From contig CANIBV010000041.1 of assembly GCA_947466005.1 (NCBI GenBank), positions 1-11,865 on the forward strand: DNA of 11,865 nt, written 5' to 3'. Each line of letters starts with the position of its first letter. The stretch's first letter is position 1. The position numbers and the translations under genes are program-made. Source of the DNA: Spartobacteria bacterium. Lineage in GTDB: Bacteria > Verrucomicrobiota > Verrucomicrobiia > Chthoniobacterales > UBA6821. Below the pieces are notes generated by a model. The model searched no databases. It worked only from the letters and a program-made list of their open reading frames with translations, and had not been told where the DNA came from. Positions 5,767-11,674 of the stretch are shown here, one piece after another.

Positions 5767-7065
5767 TCACGGTTTCTCCGAATGCCCCGGAGAGGCCGGG
5801 GCATAGGCGTCCAGCAATCCGTTCGCCACGGCATCGGCATATTCGCGGTAAATGCTGATGAGCTGCTTGCCTCCAACGTCTTGGATCCCCTCGAAGTCTC
5901 CTGCCAGGAGTCGCTGAAGGGTAACGGACTCATTCATGAAATAGGGCTCCGTCACGACGACCGGCCCCGCATGTTCACGCGGCAGCAAGAGGTTGCGGGC
6001 GACGACAAAGGGGCTCCCCTTGATGGCGCGGGTGGTCTTCGAATCCCCGTAGCCGACAGGGGGGAAGCCGGTCGCCTCGCTCAACCGATGGGCAATGGCA
6101 ATGGCCGCCCGTGTCTCCGTTGGCGTCACATTCTGCAGCAGCTTGGTCAGCAAGCGGTAGCGCTGACGGGGATCCTTGCCGAGCTCTCTTGAGGTATAGG
6201 CACCCTCCACAAAGAGGATGTTCCGGTTGATGGAGGCGAGTTTCCGGCGGCTACTTGTCGGGGACGCGTCGAATTGAAGAACGATGGTGAGATCAGGATT
6301 CATGGAATGACGGATCTTCTCGGCTCGGGCCCTAGCCTCTAGGTTCTTGGTCAACAAGACTTCCGCCACGATCCGTTCGTAGATCGGCGACGACTTGCGG
6401 ATATTCCGGGTTCTGGAACGGAATGTGCCGGCGAGAATGTAGGGACGTTCCGAGAGAACGGCAGGGACGATCTTAGCGACCTCGGATACGCTTGCCTCGG
6501 ACACAGGTTCGCTGGAGTCGCGGGTGACGAAAACTTCCGCTCCCAGTTTCCTCAACCGCTCGGCAAGCAGGATGGAGACCAGCAGGTTCAGATCTCCCTC
6601 TTGGATCCGCCCATATCCACTGTAGTAGCTGGAGCGATCCTCCATCGATCCCCAAGCCCCGCCGATATCGGCGGGATCGATAGCCACTTTCAGGCCCGCG
6701 AGAGGCGGCGAGGTGCCTAGATGAAGAAGAGAGGGTTGGGGGGCGAACGACTTGGGAGGGTCGGGCTGACTGGTGGCGGCAAAGGGGATGGTAGCTATAG
6801 AGATCTCTTGCTTGGGTGTGGAAAAGACCTCCACTGACTGGTCGGTAATTTTCAGAAAGGGCGCGAGCCCACCAGTGGGGTCGAAGATCGTCTTCAGCCG
6901 ATCCTCGAACTCGGCACGGGTCAATGGGGAAGCGAACTTAGAAAGCTCGGCCCACTCCTCTGCAGAGGGATCCTTCAACAGGTCGCCCGGATGCACCGAG
7001 GCACAGGCCGTCGCAAGGCTGCCAGCGACAAGCGCGGCAGAAAGAAAGCGGAGGAACTTTCTCAT
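5767..7065 (-). CDS. N-acetylmuramoyl-L-alanine amidase-like lipoprotein, probable pseudoenzyme
   Basis: A 432-residue protein with an exported N-terminus (MRKFLRFLSAALVAGSLATAC; Cys at about residue 21 in a weak lipobox ATAC). The early part, LTRAEFEDRLKTIFDP, matches the N-terminal region of a family whose C-terminal domain is Amidase_3. In the amidase domain, the first zinc-histidine motif (DPGHIGG in relatives, from memory) reads DPADIGG (130-136), putting Asp133 where His is expected. The glutamate ligand is kept (EGDLNLL, Glu156). The second histidine motif, LHFNA in relatives, reads LQFDA (263-267), with Gln264 replacing His. The late glutamate VTEPYF (Glu373) is kept. Loss of both His ligands argues against normal peptidoglycan amidase activity; a structural or peptidoglycan-binding role is possible. 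The start at 7065 is chosen for the signal peptide. No Shine-Dalgarno. Confidence 0.85.
   Translation of the reverse strand: MRKFLRFLSAALVAGSLATACASVHPGDLLKDPSAEEWAELSKFASPLTRAEFEDRLKTIFDPTGGLAPFLKITDQSVEVFSTPKQEISIATIPFAATSQPDPPKSFAPQPSLLHLGTSPPLAGLKVAIDPADIGGAWGSMEDRSSYYSGYGRIQEGDLNLLVSILLAERLRKLGAEVFVTRDSSEPVSEASVSEVAKIVPAVLSERPYILAGTFRSRTRNIRKSSPIYERIVAEVLLTKNLEARARAEKIRHSMNPDLTIVLQFDASPTSSRRKLASINRNILFVEGAYTSRELGKDPRQRYRLLTKLLQNVTPTETRAAIAIAHRLSEATGFPPVGYGDSKTTRAIKGSPFVVARNLLLPREHAGPVVVTEPYFMNESVTLQRLLAGDFEGIQDVGGKQLISIYREYADAVANGLLDAYAPASPGHSEKP
5782..5804. terminator. candidate terminator hairpin between convergent genes
   Basis: ATGCCCCGG (5782-5790) and CCGGGGCAT (5796-5804) form a perfect 9-bp stem with an AGAGG loop, 25 bp past the stop of the spermidine-synthase-like gene. 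It lies inside the last codons of the amidase-like gene. There is no T-tract on either side, so it is at best a weak or Rho-assisted terminator for the plus-strand pair. Confidence 0.35.
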
Positions 7066-7166
7066 CAAGATCAATCTGCCCCCCCGGGGCTTGTTGCTCA
7101 ACCCTGCATGATCGAAATCACCGGTTACCAAGGTTGGGGCCCCCTGTTTCTGTCGGGGTGAACCCC
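7066..7166. other. short spacer between YkgJ-like and amidase-like genes
   Basis: A 101-bp spacer. Directly after the YkgJ-like stop codon a GGGG-N4-CCCC hairpin (7155-7166) is present, followed in minus-strand sense by a GC-rich GGGGGCCCC run. No clear promoter was recognised, but the gap is large enough to hold one for the amidase-like gene. Confidence 0.3.
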
Positions 7167-7706
7167 TTAAACCCTAAACTCCTTGTTCAGCAACTCTTCC
7201 AGTCCCTGCATAGCTGATTCCAACTCGTCTTGGAGTGGAGTTTTTTCAGCGCCCCGCGCAAGCGTGAGGGCATTGGCCGCGCGGTGCGCCAGGCTGCGGT
7301 TAGGATTCGTCTCCGAGATCCGGGAGATCAGCTCATTCGCCGCAGCGACGCCGGCCTTCGCAGTCCGGATCATTTCCAGCGCCGTAGCCTCGGTTTTGCT
7401 GCCAGCCGCGACAGCTTGGAGCTGCCTACAGTCAAACGCACGGCATCGCTCGGGCCGCTCTTCGTAGATCTTGCAGGAGCATTGACCATTCTCCTCCCGG
7501 TGCATGGAACAGGGCTGCAGGAAGAACTCGACGCCCTTCTTGCGGCGAAGCTTCATGCCGAGAGAGGCGAGCTGTCGCGGAGAATCTGCGGGCTGGAGTT
7601 CGACCGAGTGGAAGAGGACCCCGTCGCAGCACATGCCGCATGTGCCGCAGAGGCGGGCAGCGGCACTGGAAGCGGCAGAAGCGGTGGAGTCGGAGGGCAA
7701 GTGCAT
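7167..7706 (-). CDS. YkgJ-family cysteine cluster protein
   Basis: A 179-residue protein with the N-terminal cysteine signature CGTCGMCCDG (C20, C23, C26, C27) and further cysteines at 66, 76, 78, 88 and 93 (QPCSMH, QCSCKIYEERPERCRAFDC). This pattern is that of the YkgJ/UPF0153 zinc- or iron-binding family (CxxCGxCC ... C ... CxIYexRPxxCRxF). Members are thought to bind a metal or Fe-S cluster; the role is not settled, though some act as protein-modifying or metal-chelating factors. Residues 94-179 form a helical C-terminal extension (repeated Ala/Leu/Glu), probably a family-specific addition. The start at 7706 places the cysteine motif after a short Ser/Ala-rich leader. No Shine-Dalgarno. 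It lies 52 bp downstream of the PUR-domain gene and may share its transcript. Confidence 0.9.
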   Translation of the reverse strand: MHLPSDSTASAASSAAARLCGTCGMCCDGVLFHSVELQPADSPRQLASLGMKLRRKKGVEFFLQPCSMHREENGQCSCKIYEERPERCRAFDCRQLQAVAAGSKTEATALEMIRTAKAGVAAANELISRISETNPNRSLAHRAANALTLARGAEKTPLQDELESAMQGLEELLNKEFRV

Positions 7707-7758
7707 GGTGGAAAAGGGGCGCCAATCGCCGCATCCCCGGCACGGGGACCCTTTTGTA

Positions 7759-8016
7759 TTAACGGGGGTCGACCTGCGTGGCGAGCACCTCGTTCACGGC
7801 CCTTGCAAAATCTGCGAAGCCTGAGTCCGGGACGATCACGGTGTTCCGGCGCCCTTGATTTTCCTCCGTGATGCGAAGGAACCTGCCGCGGTCGTTCTCG
7901 CGCACCTCGAGGCGGAAGAACTTCCTCTCCACCTGCAGCTCACGGCTCTCCAGAATCTGATCCTGAGCATACTGACGGTAGGCGTGTGCGTACGATGATT
8001 GGTTCTCTTCGTCCAT
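7759..8016 (-). CDS. PUR-domain nucleic-acid-binding protein (single repeat)
   Basis: An 85-residue protein. Residues about 24-79 form one PUR (Pur-alpha-like) repeat: ERKFFRLEVRENDRGRFLRI, then GRRNTVIVPDSGFADFARAV. The RKFF strand, the ENDRGRFLRI hairpin and the IVPDSG-F-F helix are the marks of the family. Bacterial PUR proteins with one repeat dimerise to bind single-stranded DNA or RNA, as described for Borrelia BpuR. The 23-residue N-terminus is polar and Tyr/Gln-rich. The short length is normal for the bacterial form. No Shine-Dalgarno precedes the ATG; upstream is a repeat-bearing 195-bp spacer that must hold its promoter. It may regulate many transcripts in the cell, but no target can be read from this sequence. 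Confidence 0.85.
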   Translation of the reverse strand: MDEENQSSYAHAYRQYAQDQILESRELQVERKFFRLEVRENDRGRFLRITEENQGRRNTVIVPDSGFADFARAVNEVLATQVDPR

Positions 8017-8076
8017 GAGGAAGGTTTTTAGGAGCGGGCGTGGAGAAAATCAACCGGATTGTCTGAAGTGGAAATT

Positions 8077-8203
8077 CTCCCGCAGAGGCGCGGAGGCGCA
8101 GAGAAAGAGTGGAACATAGAAATCTGAAATGAAGAGAGGGGTAATTTACGGGACAGGTATTTCGATCCTCCACGAATCTCCCACATCATTACCTCTGCGC
8201 GAG
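8077..8203. repeat. 127-bp interval bounded by near-perfect inverted repeats
   Basis: CTCCCGCAGAGG (8077-8088) and CCTCTGCGCGAG (8192-8203) are inverted repeats matching at 11 of 12 positions. The left end continues as CGCGGAGGCGCAGAGAAAG, a GC-rich GGCGCAGAG-type repeat that I recall as very common in intergenic spacers of soil and freshwater bacteria. The interval fills most of the spacer between nfo and the PUR gene. No target-site duplication is visible at its ends, so a transposed unit is not proved. Confidence 0.45.
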
Positions 8204-8211
8204 TCAATCGG

Positions 8212-9090
8212 TTATTCCAGAAAGCTCCTTAGCAGAGCCATTGCCTCGACATCCTCCGCGAGATCCTTCCCCTTTGGGGTCTCCAGAATCTTGGGGATAT
8301 GGGCCAGCGCTTTAGAGCGCATGATCCAGCGAAAGGTCTCGAGACCGATCTTTCCCTTGCCGAGATTGTCATGCCGGTCAACCCGGGAGCCGAGGGCGGA
8401 TTTGGAGTCGTTGATGTGCAGAACCGAGAGGCGGCTGATGCCGATGACCGCGTCGAATTCGGCGAAGGTTTTCTCCGCGCCCCTAGGGAGGGAGAGATCG
8501 TAGCCGGCGGCAAAAGCATGCGCCGTATCGAGGCAAACCTCCAGGCGTTCCGGATCGGCAACGCGCCCGATGATCTCCGCGATCTCCTCGAAGCGGGCAC
8601 CGATGCACGCTCCCTGACCGGCGGTAGTTTCGAGCGTGATCCTGACCTTCAGACCCGGATGCTCCGCATGAAGGAGGTCCAGGTTCCGCGCCACGCAGGC
8701 GATGCCGGCATCCATTCCGGCGCCCAGATGGGATCCTGGGTGGAGGACCAGCGATCGGATGCCAAGCTGCTCGCAGCGGAGCATCTCGTCGGCAAGGGAG
8801 CGCAGCGATTTGGCATGGTTCTCGGTACCCTCGACGCCGAGGTTGATGAGGTAGCCGGCGTGAGCCACGACCGCGCCGAGGCGATCACGGAGGGGGTGGC
8901 CGTTGAAGGCCTCCACTTCTTCCTCCGACAGCGGCTTGGCGAACCACTGCATGTTGTTCTTCACGAAGATCTGCATGGCCGTGCACCCGATCCCGACGCC
9001 CCGATCGATGGCGGCGGAGACGCCTCCAACGGTAGGCACATGGGAGCCGAGGAGTGGCAGCAGGGAAGCGGCGGTTTTTTTGGAATGCAT
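8212..9090 (-). CDS. nfo: endonuclease IV (AP endonuclease)
   Basis: A 292-residue deoxyribonuclease IV (EC 3.1.21.2), which cuts DNA 5' to abasic sites in base excision repair using a trinuclear zinc centre. All nine metal ligands of the E. coli enzyme have counterparts with near constant spacing: His77 (HAGYLINLG), His117 (LVLHPGSHLG), Glu154 (LETTAGQG), Asp188 and His191 (CLDTAHAFAAGYD), His225 (LHINDSK), Asp238 and His240 (DRHDNLGKGKIG), Glu270 (LETPK). Length is normal for the family. The start at 9090 (MHSKK) is chosen because the extension to 9129 only encodes a low-complexity Gly/Ser stretch out of a C8 tract. No usable Shine-Dalgarno; GGAGG lies about 19 bases upstream. It is divergent from the CPBP protease gene with 82 bp between the starts. 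Confidence 0.97.
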   Translation of the reverse strand: MHSKKTAASLLPLLGSHVPTVGGVSAAIDRGVGIGCTAMQIFVKNNMQWFAKPLSEEEVEAFNGHPLRDRLGAVVAHAGYLINLGVEGTENHAKSLRSLADEMLRCEQLGIRSLVLHPGSHLGAGMDAGIACVARNLDLLHAEHPGLKVRITLETTAGQGACIGARFEEIAEIIGRVADPERLEVCLDTAHAFAAGYDLSLPRGAEKTFAEFDAVIGISRLSVLHINDSKSALGSRVDRHDNLGKGKIGLETFRWIMRSKALAHIPKILETPKGKDLAEDVEAMALLRSFLE

Positions 9091-9112
9091 GGGCCGTGAT
9101 GGTAACGAGCCT

Positions 9113-9144
9113 CCCCCCCCATCTTCCAACTCCTATCTTCCAAC
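9113..9144. repeat. C8 homopolymer and 14-bp direct repeat in a divergent promoter region
   Basis: A run of eight C (9113-9120) is followed by two copies of ATCTTCCAAC (9121-9130 and 9135-9144) with a 14-bp period. They lie in the 82-bp divergent spacer between nfo and the CPBP protease. ATCTTCCA-type repeats are common low-complexity spacers in related genomes as I recall; the homopolymer could be length-variable. Confidence 0.5.
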
Positions 9145-9172
9145 GCCCGCTCACATCAGTTATCCAAGGGTG

Positions 9173-9856
9173 ATGTCCACGGAGCGCCCCGCCCTGCTTG
9201 CTTACACGCTTCCCTTCGTTCTCTTTATGGCGGGGCTGGTCGCGGTCTCGGTGGCAAGGACACTTGGGATCACCACCTTCGCCGGGATCCCACTCGACCC
9301 GATGTACTGGATCTATCCGATCCAGACGGCGGCCTGCGCTGCCGCGCTGCTTTGGTTTTGGCGGTGCTACGATGAGGGTGCCGGCACAGCGGGAAAGTTG
9401 CTGATCGGCGCGGTGGTGGGGCTGGTGATCTTCGGCCTCTGGGTTGCGCCGCAGGAGCTCGTTCATCAAGCGCGGCGCACGGAGGGCTTCGACCCCGGGG
9501 TCGTGTCGGGGATGAGCCCCTGGATGCTCGCCGGCCGCTTCACCCGCCTGGTGATCATTGTCCCGCTGGTGGAGGAGATTTTCTGGCGTGGTTTCCTGCT
9601 CCGATATCTCGTGCGTGACGATTTCACCGCGATCCCCTTTGGAAGCTCCAGCCGCTTCAGCTTCTGGATGGTCGTCGCCGCCTTTACCTTAGTGCACTCT
9701 CCCTGTGACTGGCCCGCAGCATGTCTGACCGGCATCCTGCTCAACCTTGTCGCCGTCCGCACACGAAGCCTCCTCGCCTGTGTCACGGCCCATGCCATGG
9801 CCAATCTGGCCCTTGGCATCTATATTTGTGAGACCCGCCAGTGGGGATTCTGGTAG
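9173..9856 (+). CDS. CPBP/CAAX-type intramembrane protease, PEP-CTERM-associated subfamily
   Basis: A 227-residue, multi-pass membrane protein with the CPBP (Abi/CAAX protease) motifs: EEIFWRGF (Glu134, Glu135, Arg139), a second-motif histidine in FTLVHS (His175), and HAMAN (His207, Asn211). Hydrophobic segments lie at about 8-27, 42-62, 75-92, 118-133, 162-176, 180-195 and 198-216. The ending LALGIYICETRQWGFW matches, from memory, the CAAX prenyl protease-related subfamily found in genomes with exosortase and PEP-CTERM proteins (TIGR03008), which also end in a QWxFW sequence. It probably cleaves membrane-associated peptides, but its true substrate is unknown. The ATG at 9173 is preceded by AAGGGTG; GTG at 9170 is an in-frame alternative. 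nadE starts 20 bp after its stop, so the two are probably cotranscribed. No exosortase lies in the window. Confidence 0.9.
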   Translation: MSTERPALLAYTLPFVLFMAGLVAVSVARTLGITTFAGIPLDPMYWIYPIQTAACAAALLWFWRCYDEGAGTAGKLLIGAVVGLVIFGLWVAPQELVHQARRTEGFDPGVVSGMSPWMLAGRFTRLVIIVPLVEEIFWRGFLLRYLVRDDFTAIPFGSSSRFSFWMVVAAFTLVHSPCDWPAACLTGILLNLVAVRTRSLLACVTAHAMANLALGIYICETRQWGFW

Positions 9857-9876
9857 GCTCGCGGGAAGAGCATTGC

Positions 9877-11505
9877 ATGAACATCGGCCTCGCACAGATC
9901 AACACCACCGTCGGAGACTTCGCGGGCAACGCCGCGACAATCCTGGCAGCCTATCACGATCTGGTCGCACTGGGAGCGGAGCTGGTCGTTACGCCCGAAC
10001 TCGCCGTCACCGGTTACCCGCCGCTCGACCTGATCTTTGCGGGGGAATTTGTGGAGAGGAATCTTGCGACGATGGCAGAGATCCATGCCTCACTCGGCGA
10101 TGTACCGCTGGTGGTGGGGTTCATTGACCGCAACACGACGGGCCACGGGAAGCCGTTCTTCAACGCCGCTGCATTTCTGCGGAAGGGGAAGCCGCCCGTG
10201 GTCATCCATAAGAGACTCCTGCCTACCTATGATGTCTTCGACGAGGCCCGTTATTTCGAGCCGGGGGTTGCCTCTGCGCCGGTCGAGTTCGGTGGGAAAA
10301 AGCTCGGCATCACCATCTGCGAAGACCTCTGGACGCCAGAGTTTCTTCCCGGCCCACTCTACCGGGTCGATCCTCCTGCAGATCTTGTTGCGGCGGGCGC
10401 TGAGATCCTGATCAACCTGAGCGCCTCCCCCTTTCAGTACGGCAAGCCCATCAAGCGGCTGCAGATGTTAAGCGCTCAGGCCAAGCGCTTTATGGCGCCA
10501 GTCTATTACTGCAACTCCATTGGTGGAAACGATCAGCTAGTTTTCGACGGGCACTCGCTGGTCATTTCTGCTGATGGCACTCGTTGCAAGGAACTGGCGG
10601 GATTCGACGAGGAACTTGCTGTGGTGGATAATCCTACAGCCCCCTTCGTTGCCAACCACCGCGACGAACTCGGAGAGCTCTACCGTGCGCTTGTTCTGGG
10701 CCTACGCGACTACTTCCGGAAGTGCGGGTTCCAGAGTGCCGTGCTCGGCCTGAGCGGGGGGATCGATTCAGCGCTGACGGCCGTGCTTGCGGTGGAGGCG
10801 CTCGGCAAGGAGAATGTCACCGGGGCCGCGATGCCCGGTCCCTACTCCTCCGAAGGGAGCGTCAGAGATGCTCGCCTACTTGCAGAAACACTTGGCATTA
10901 AATGCCTTAACCTGCCAATTACACATACCTACGAGGTGATGAATAATGGACTCGAAGAAGTCTTCGCTGATCGGCCGGAGGATGCCACCGAGGAGAATCT
11001 CCAAGCCAGATTGCGCGGCATCACGATGATGGCCCTCTCAAACAAATTCGGCAGTCTCCTGCTAACCACCGGCAACAAGAGCGAGCTGGCCGTAGGTTAT
11101 TGTACTCTCTACGGCGACATGTGCGGGGGCCTGGCCGTTATTTCGGATCTACCGAAGACGCTCGTCTATTCACTCTCTCGGTGGATCAACCGCGAGAGCG
11201 AGATCATTCCCGCTAGGTCGATCGAGAAGGCTCCGAGCGCCGAGCTTCGTCCCGACCAGAAGGATCAGGACAGCCTCCCTCCCTACGACCTCCTCGACGC
11301 GATCCTGGCCCTCTATGTGGAGGAGAACCTCCCCCTGCGTGAGATCGTGGCGCGCGGTTATGACGAGGCCTTGGTGCGTCGCATCACCGGGATGGTGGAT
11401 CGCAACGAGTACAAGCGCGAGCAGGCCGCGCCTGGTCTCAAAGTCACTGGCCGCGCATTTGGCATGGGCCGTCGGCTCCCTCTCGCCCAGCGTTACACGC
11501 CCTAA
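9877..11505 (+). CDS. nadE: glutamine-dependent NAD+ synthetase
   Basis: A 542-residue enzyme (EC 6.3.5.1) that turns nicotinic acid adenine dinucleotide into NAD+ using ATP and ammonia from glutamine; it is cytosolic. The N-terminal nitrilase-type glutaminase domain holds the Glu41-Lys112-Cys148 triad (TPELAVTGYPP, HKRLLPTYDVFDEARYF, ITICEDLW). The C-terminal synthetase has the PP-loop SGGIDS (293-298), TGNKSELAVGYCTLYGD, and EKAPSAELRPDQKDQDSLPPY. Both domains are complete and length is normal. The start at 9877 (MNIGLAQI) is chosen because it begins the first nitrilase strand, with a GGGAAGAG about 7-8 bases upstream; a GTG at 9841 would add 12 residues overlapping the CPBP gene. It lies 20 bp after that gene. 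The stop is at the edge of an inverted repeat reading as a minus-strand terminator. Confidence 0.97.
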   Translation: MNIGLAQINTTVGDFAGNAATILAAYHDLVALGAELVVTPELAVTGYPPLDLIFAGEFVERNLATMAEIHASLGDVPLVVGFIDRNTTGHGKPFFNAAAFLRKGKPPVVIHKRLLPTYDVFDEARYFEPGVASAPVEFGGKKLGITICEDLWTPEFLPGPLYRVDPPADLVAAGAEILINLSASPFQYGKPIKRLQMLSAQAKRFMAPVYYCNSIGGNDQLVFDGHSLVISADGTRCKELAGFDEELAVVDNPTAPFVANHRDELGELYRALVLGLRDYFRKCGFQSAVLGLSGGIDSALTAVLAVEALGKENVTGAAMPGPYSSEGSVRDARLLAETLGIKCLNLPITHTYEVMNNGLEEVFADRPEDATEENLQARLRGITMMALSNKFGSLLLTTGNKSELAVGYCTLYGDMCGGLAVISDLPKTLVYSLSRWINRESEIIPARSIEKAPSAELRPDQKDQDSLPPYDLLDAILALYVEENLPLREIVARGYDEALVRRITGMVDRNEYKREQAAPGLKVTGRAFGMGRRLPLAQRYTP

Positions 11506-11535
11506 AAAAGGCCTTCCGCTCACCGGCGGATAGGC
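11504..11535 (-). terminator. intrinsic terminator read from the minus strand
   Basis: GCCTTCCGC (11511-11519) pairs with GCGGA-T-AGGC (11526-11535) to give a 9-bp stem with a one-base bulge and a TCACCG loop. Read on the minus strand the hairpin is followed by C and six T (11509-11504), the form of a rho-independent terminator. It would stop transcription entering the nadE 3' end from the right. On the plus strand no T-tract follows, so it is a weaker candidate for ending nadE mRNA. Confidence 0.55.
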
Positions 11536-11558
11536 AGGAGCTGCAGCAGTCGCCCGAA

Positions 11559-11578
11559 TATAATGAGATAGAATCTCA
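11559..11578 (+). promoter_or_regulatory. TATAAT box overlapped by an operator-like palindrome
   Basis: A perfect TATAAT (11559-11564) lies 111 bp upstream of the proton-channel gene start. TGAGAT-AGA-ATCTCA (11564-11578) is a perfect 6-bp inverted repeat overlapping its last base. The palindrome looks weakly like a Fur 7-1-7 box, and a further TCTCAATCTCAATCA stretch lies at 11607-11621. No good -35 hexamer is seen 17 bp upstream (AGGAGC). Confidence 0.35.
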
Positions 11579-11674
11579 CTCATGGATATTTTTCTTGCGA
11601 CTGGGTCTCAATCTCAATCATTCTTCCAGTTCCGTTCTTGAAACACGACGACCATTTCATCCCTGTACGCACTC

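Noticed and set aside
7734..7752. Hairpin TCCCCG-GCA-CGGGGA followed by CCCTTTT on the plus strand
   Set aside because: Only a 6-bp stem with a tri-loop, and no plus-strand gene precedes it; kept out as a terminator because it faces the wrong way for the minus-strand genes.
7940..8173. Minus-strand open frame of 77 codons over the repeat spacer
   Set aside because: It contains the translated repeat (LRLRASAG type), a well-known source of false hypothetical proteins, and overlaps the PUR gene.
11582..11641. Tiny plus-strand open frame of 19 codons (MDIFLATGSQSQS...) before the proton-channel gene
   Set aside because: No Shine-Dalgarno and no sign of selection; it could be a leader peptide but there is nothing to support it.
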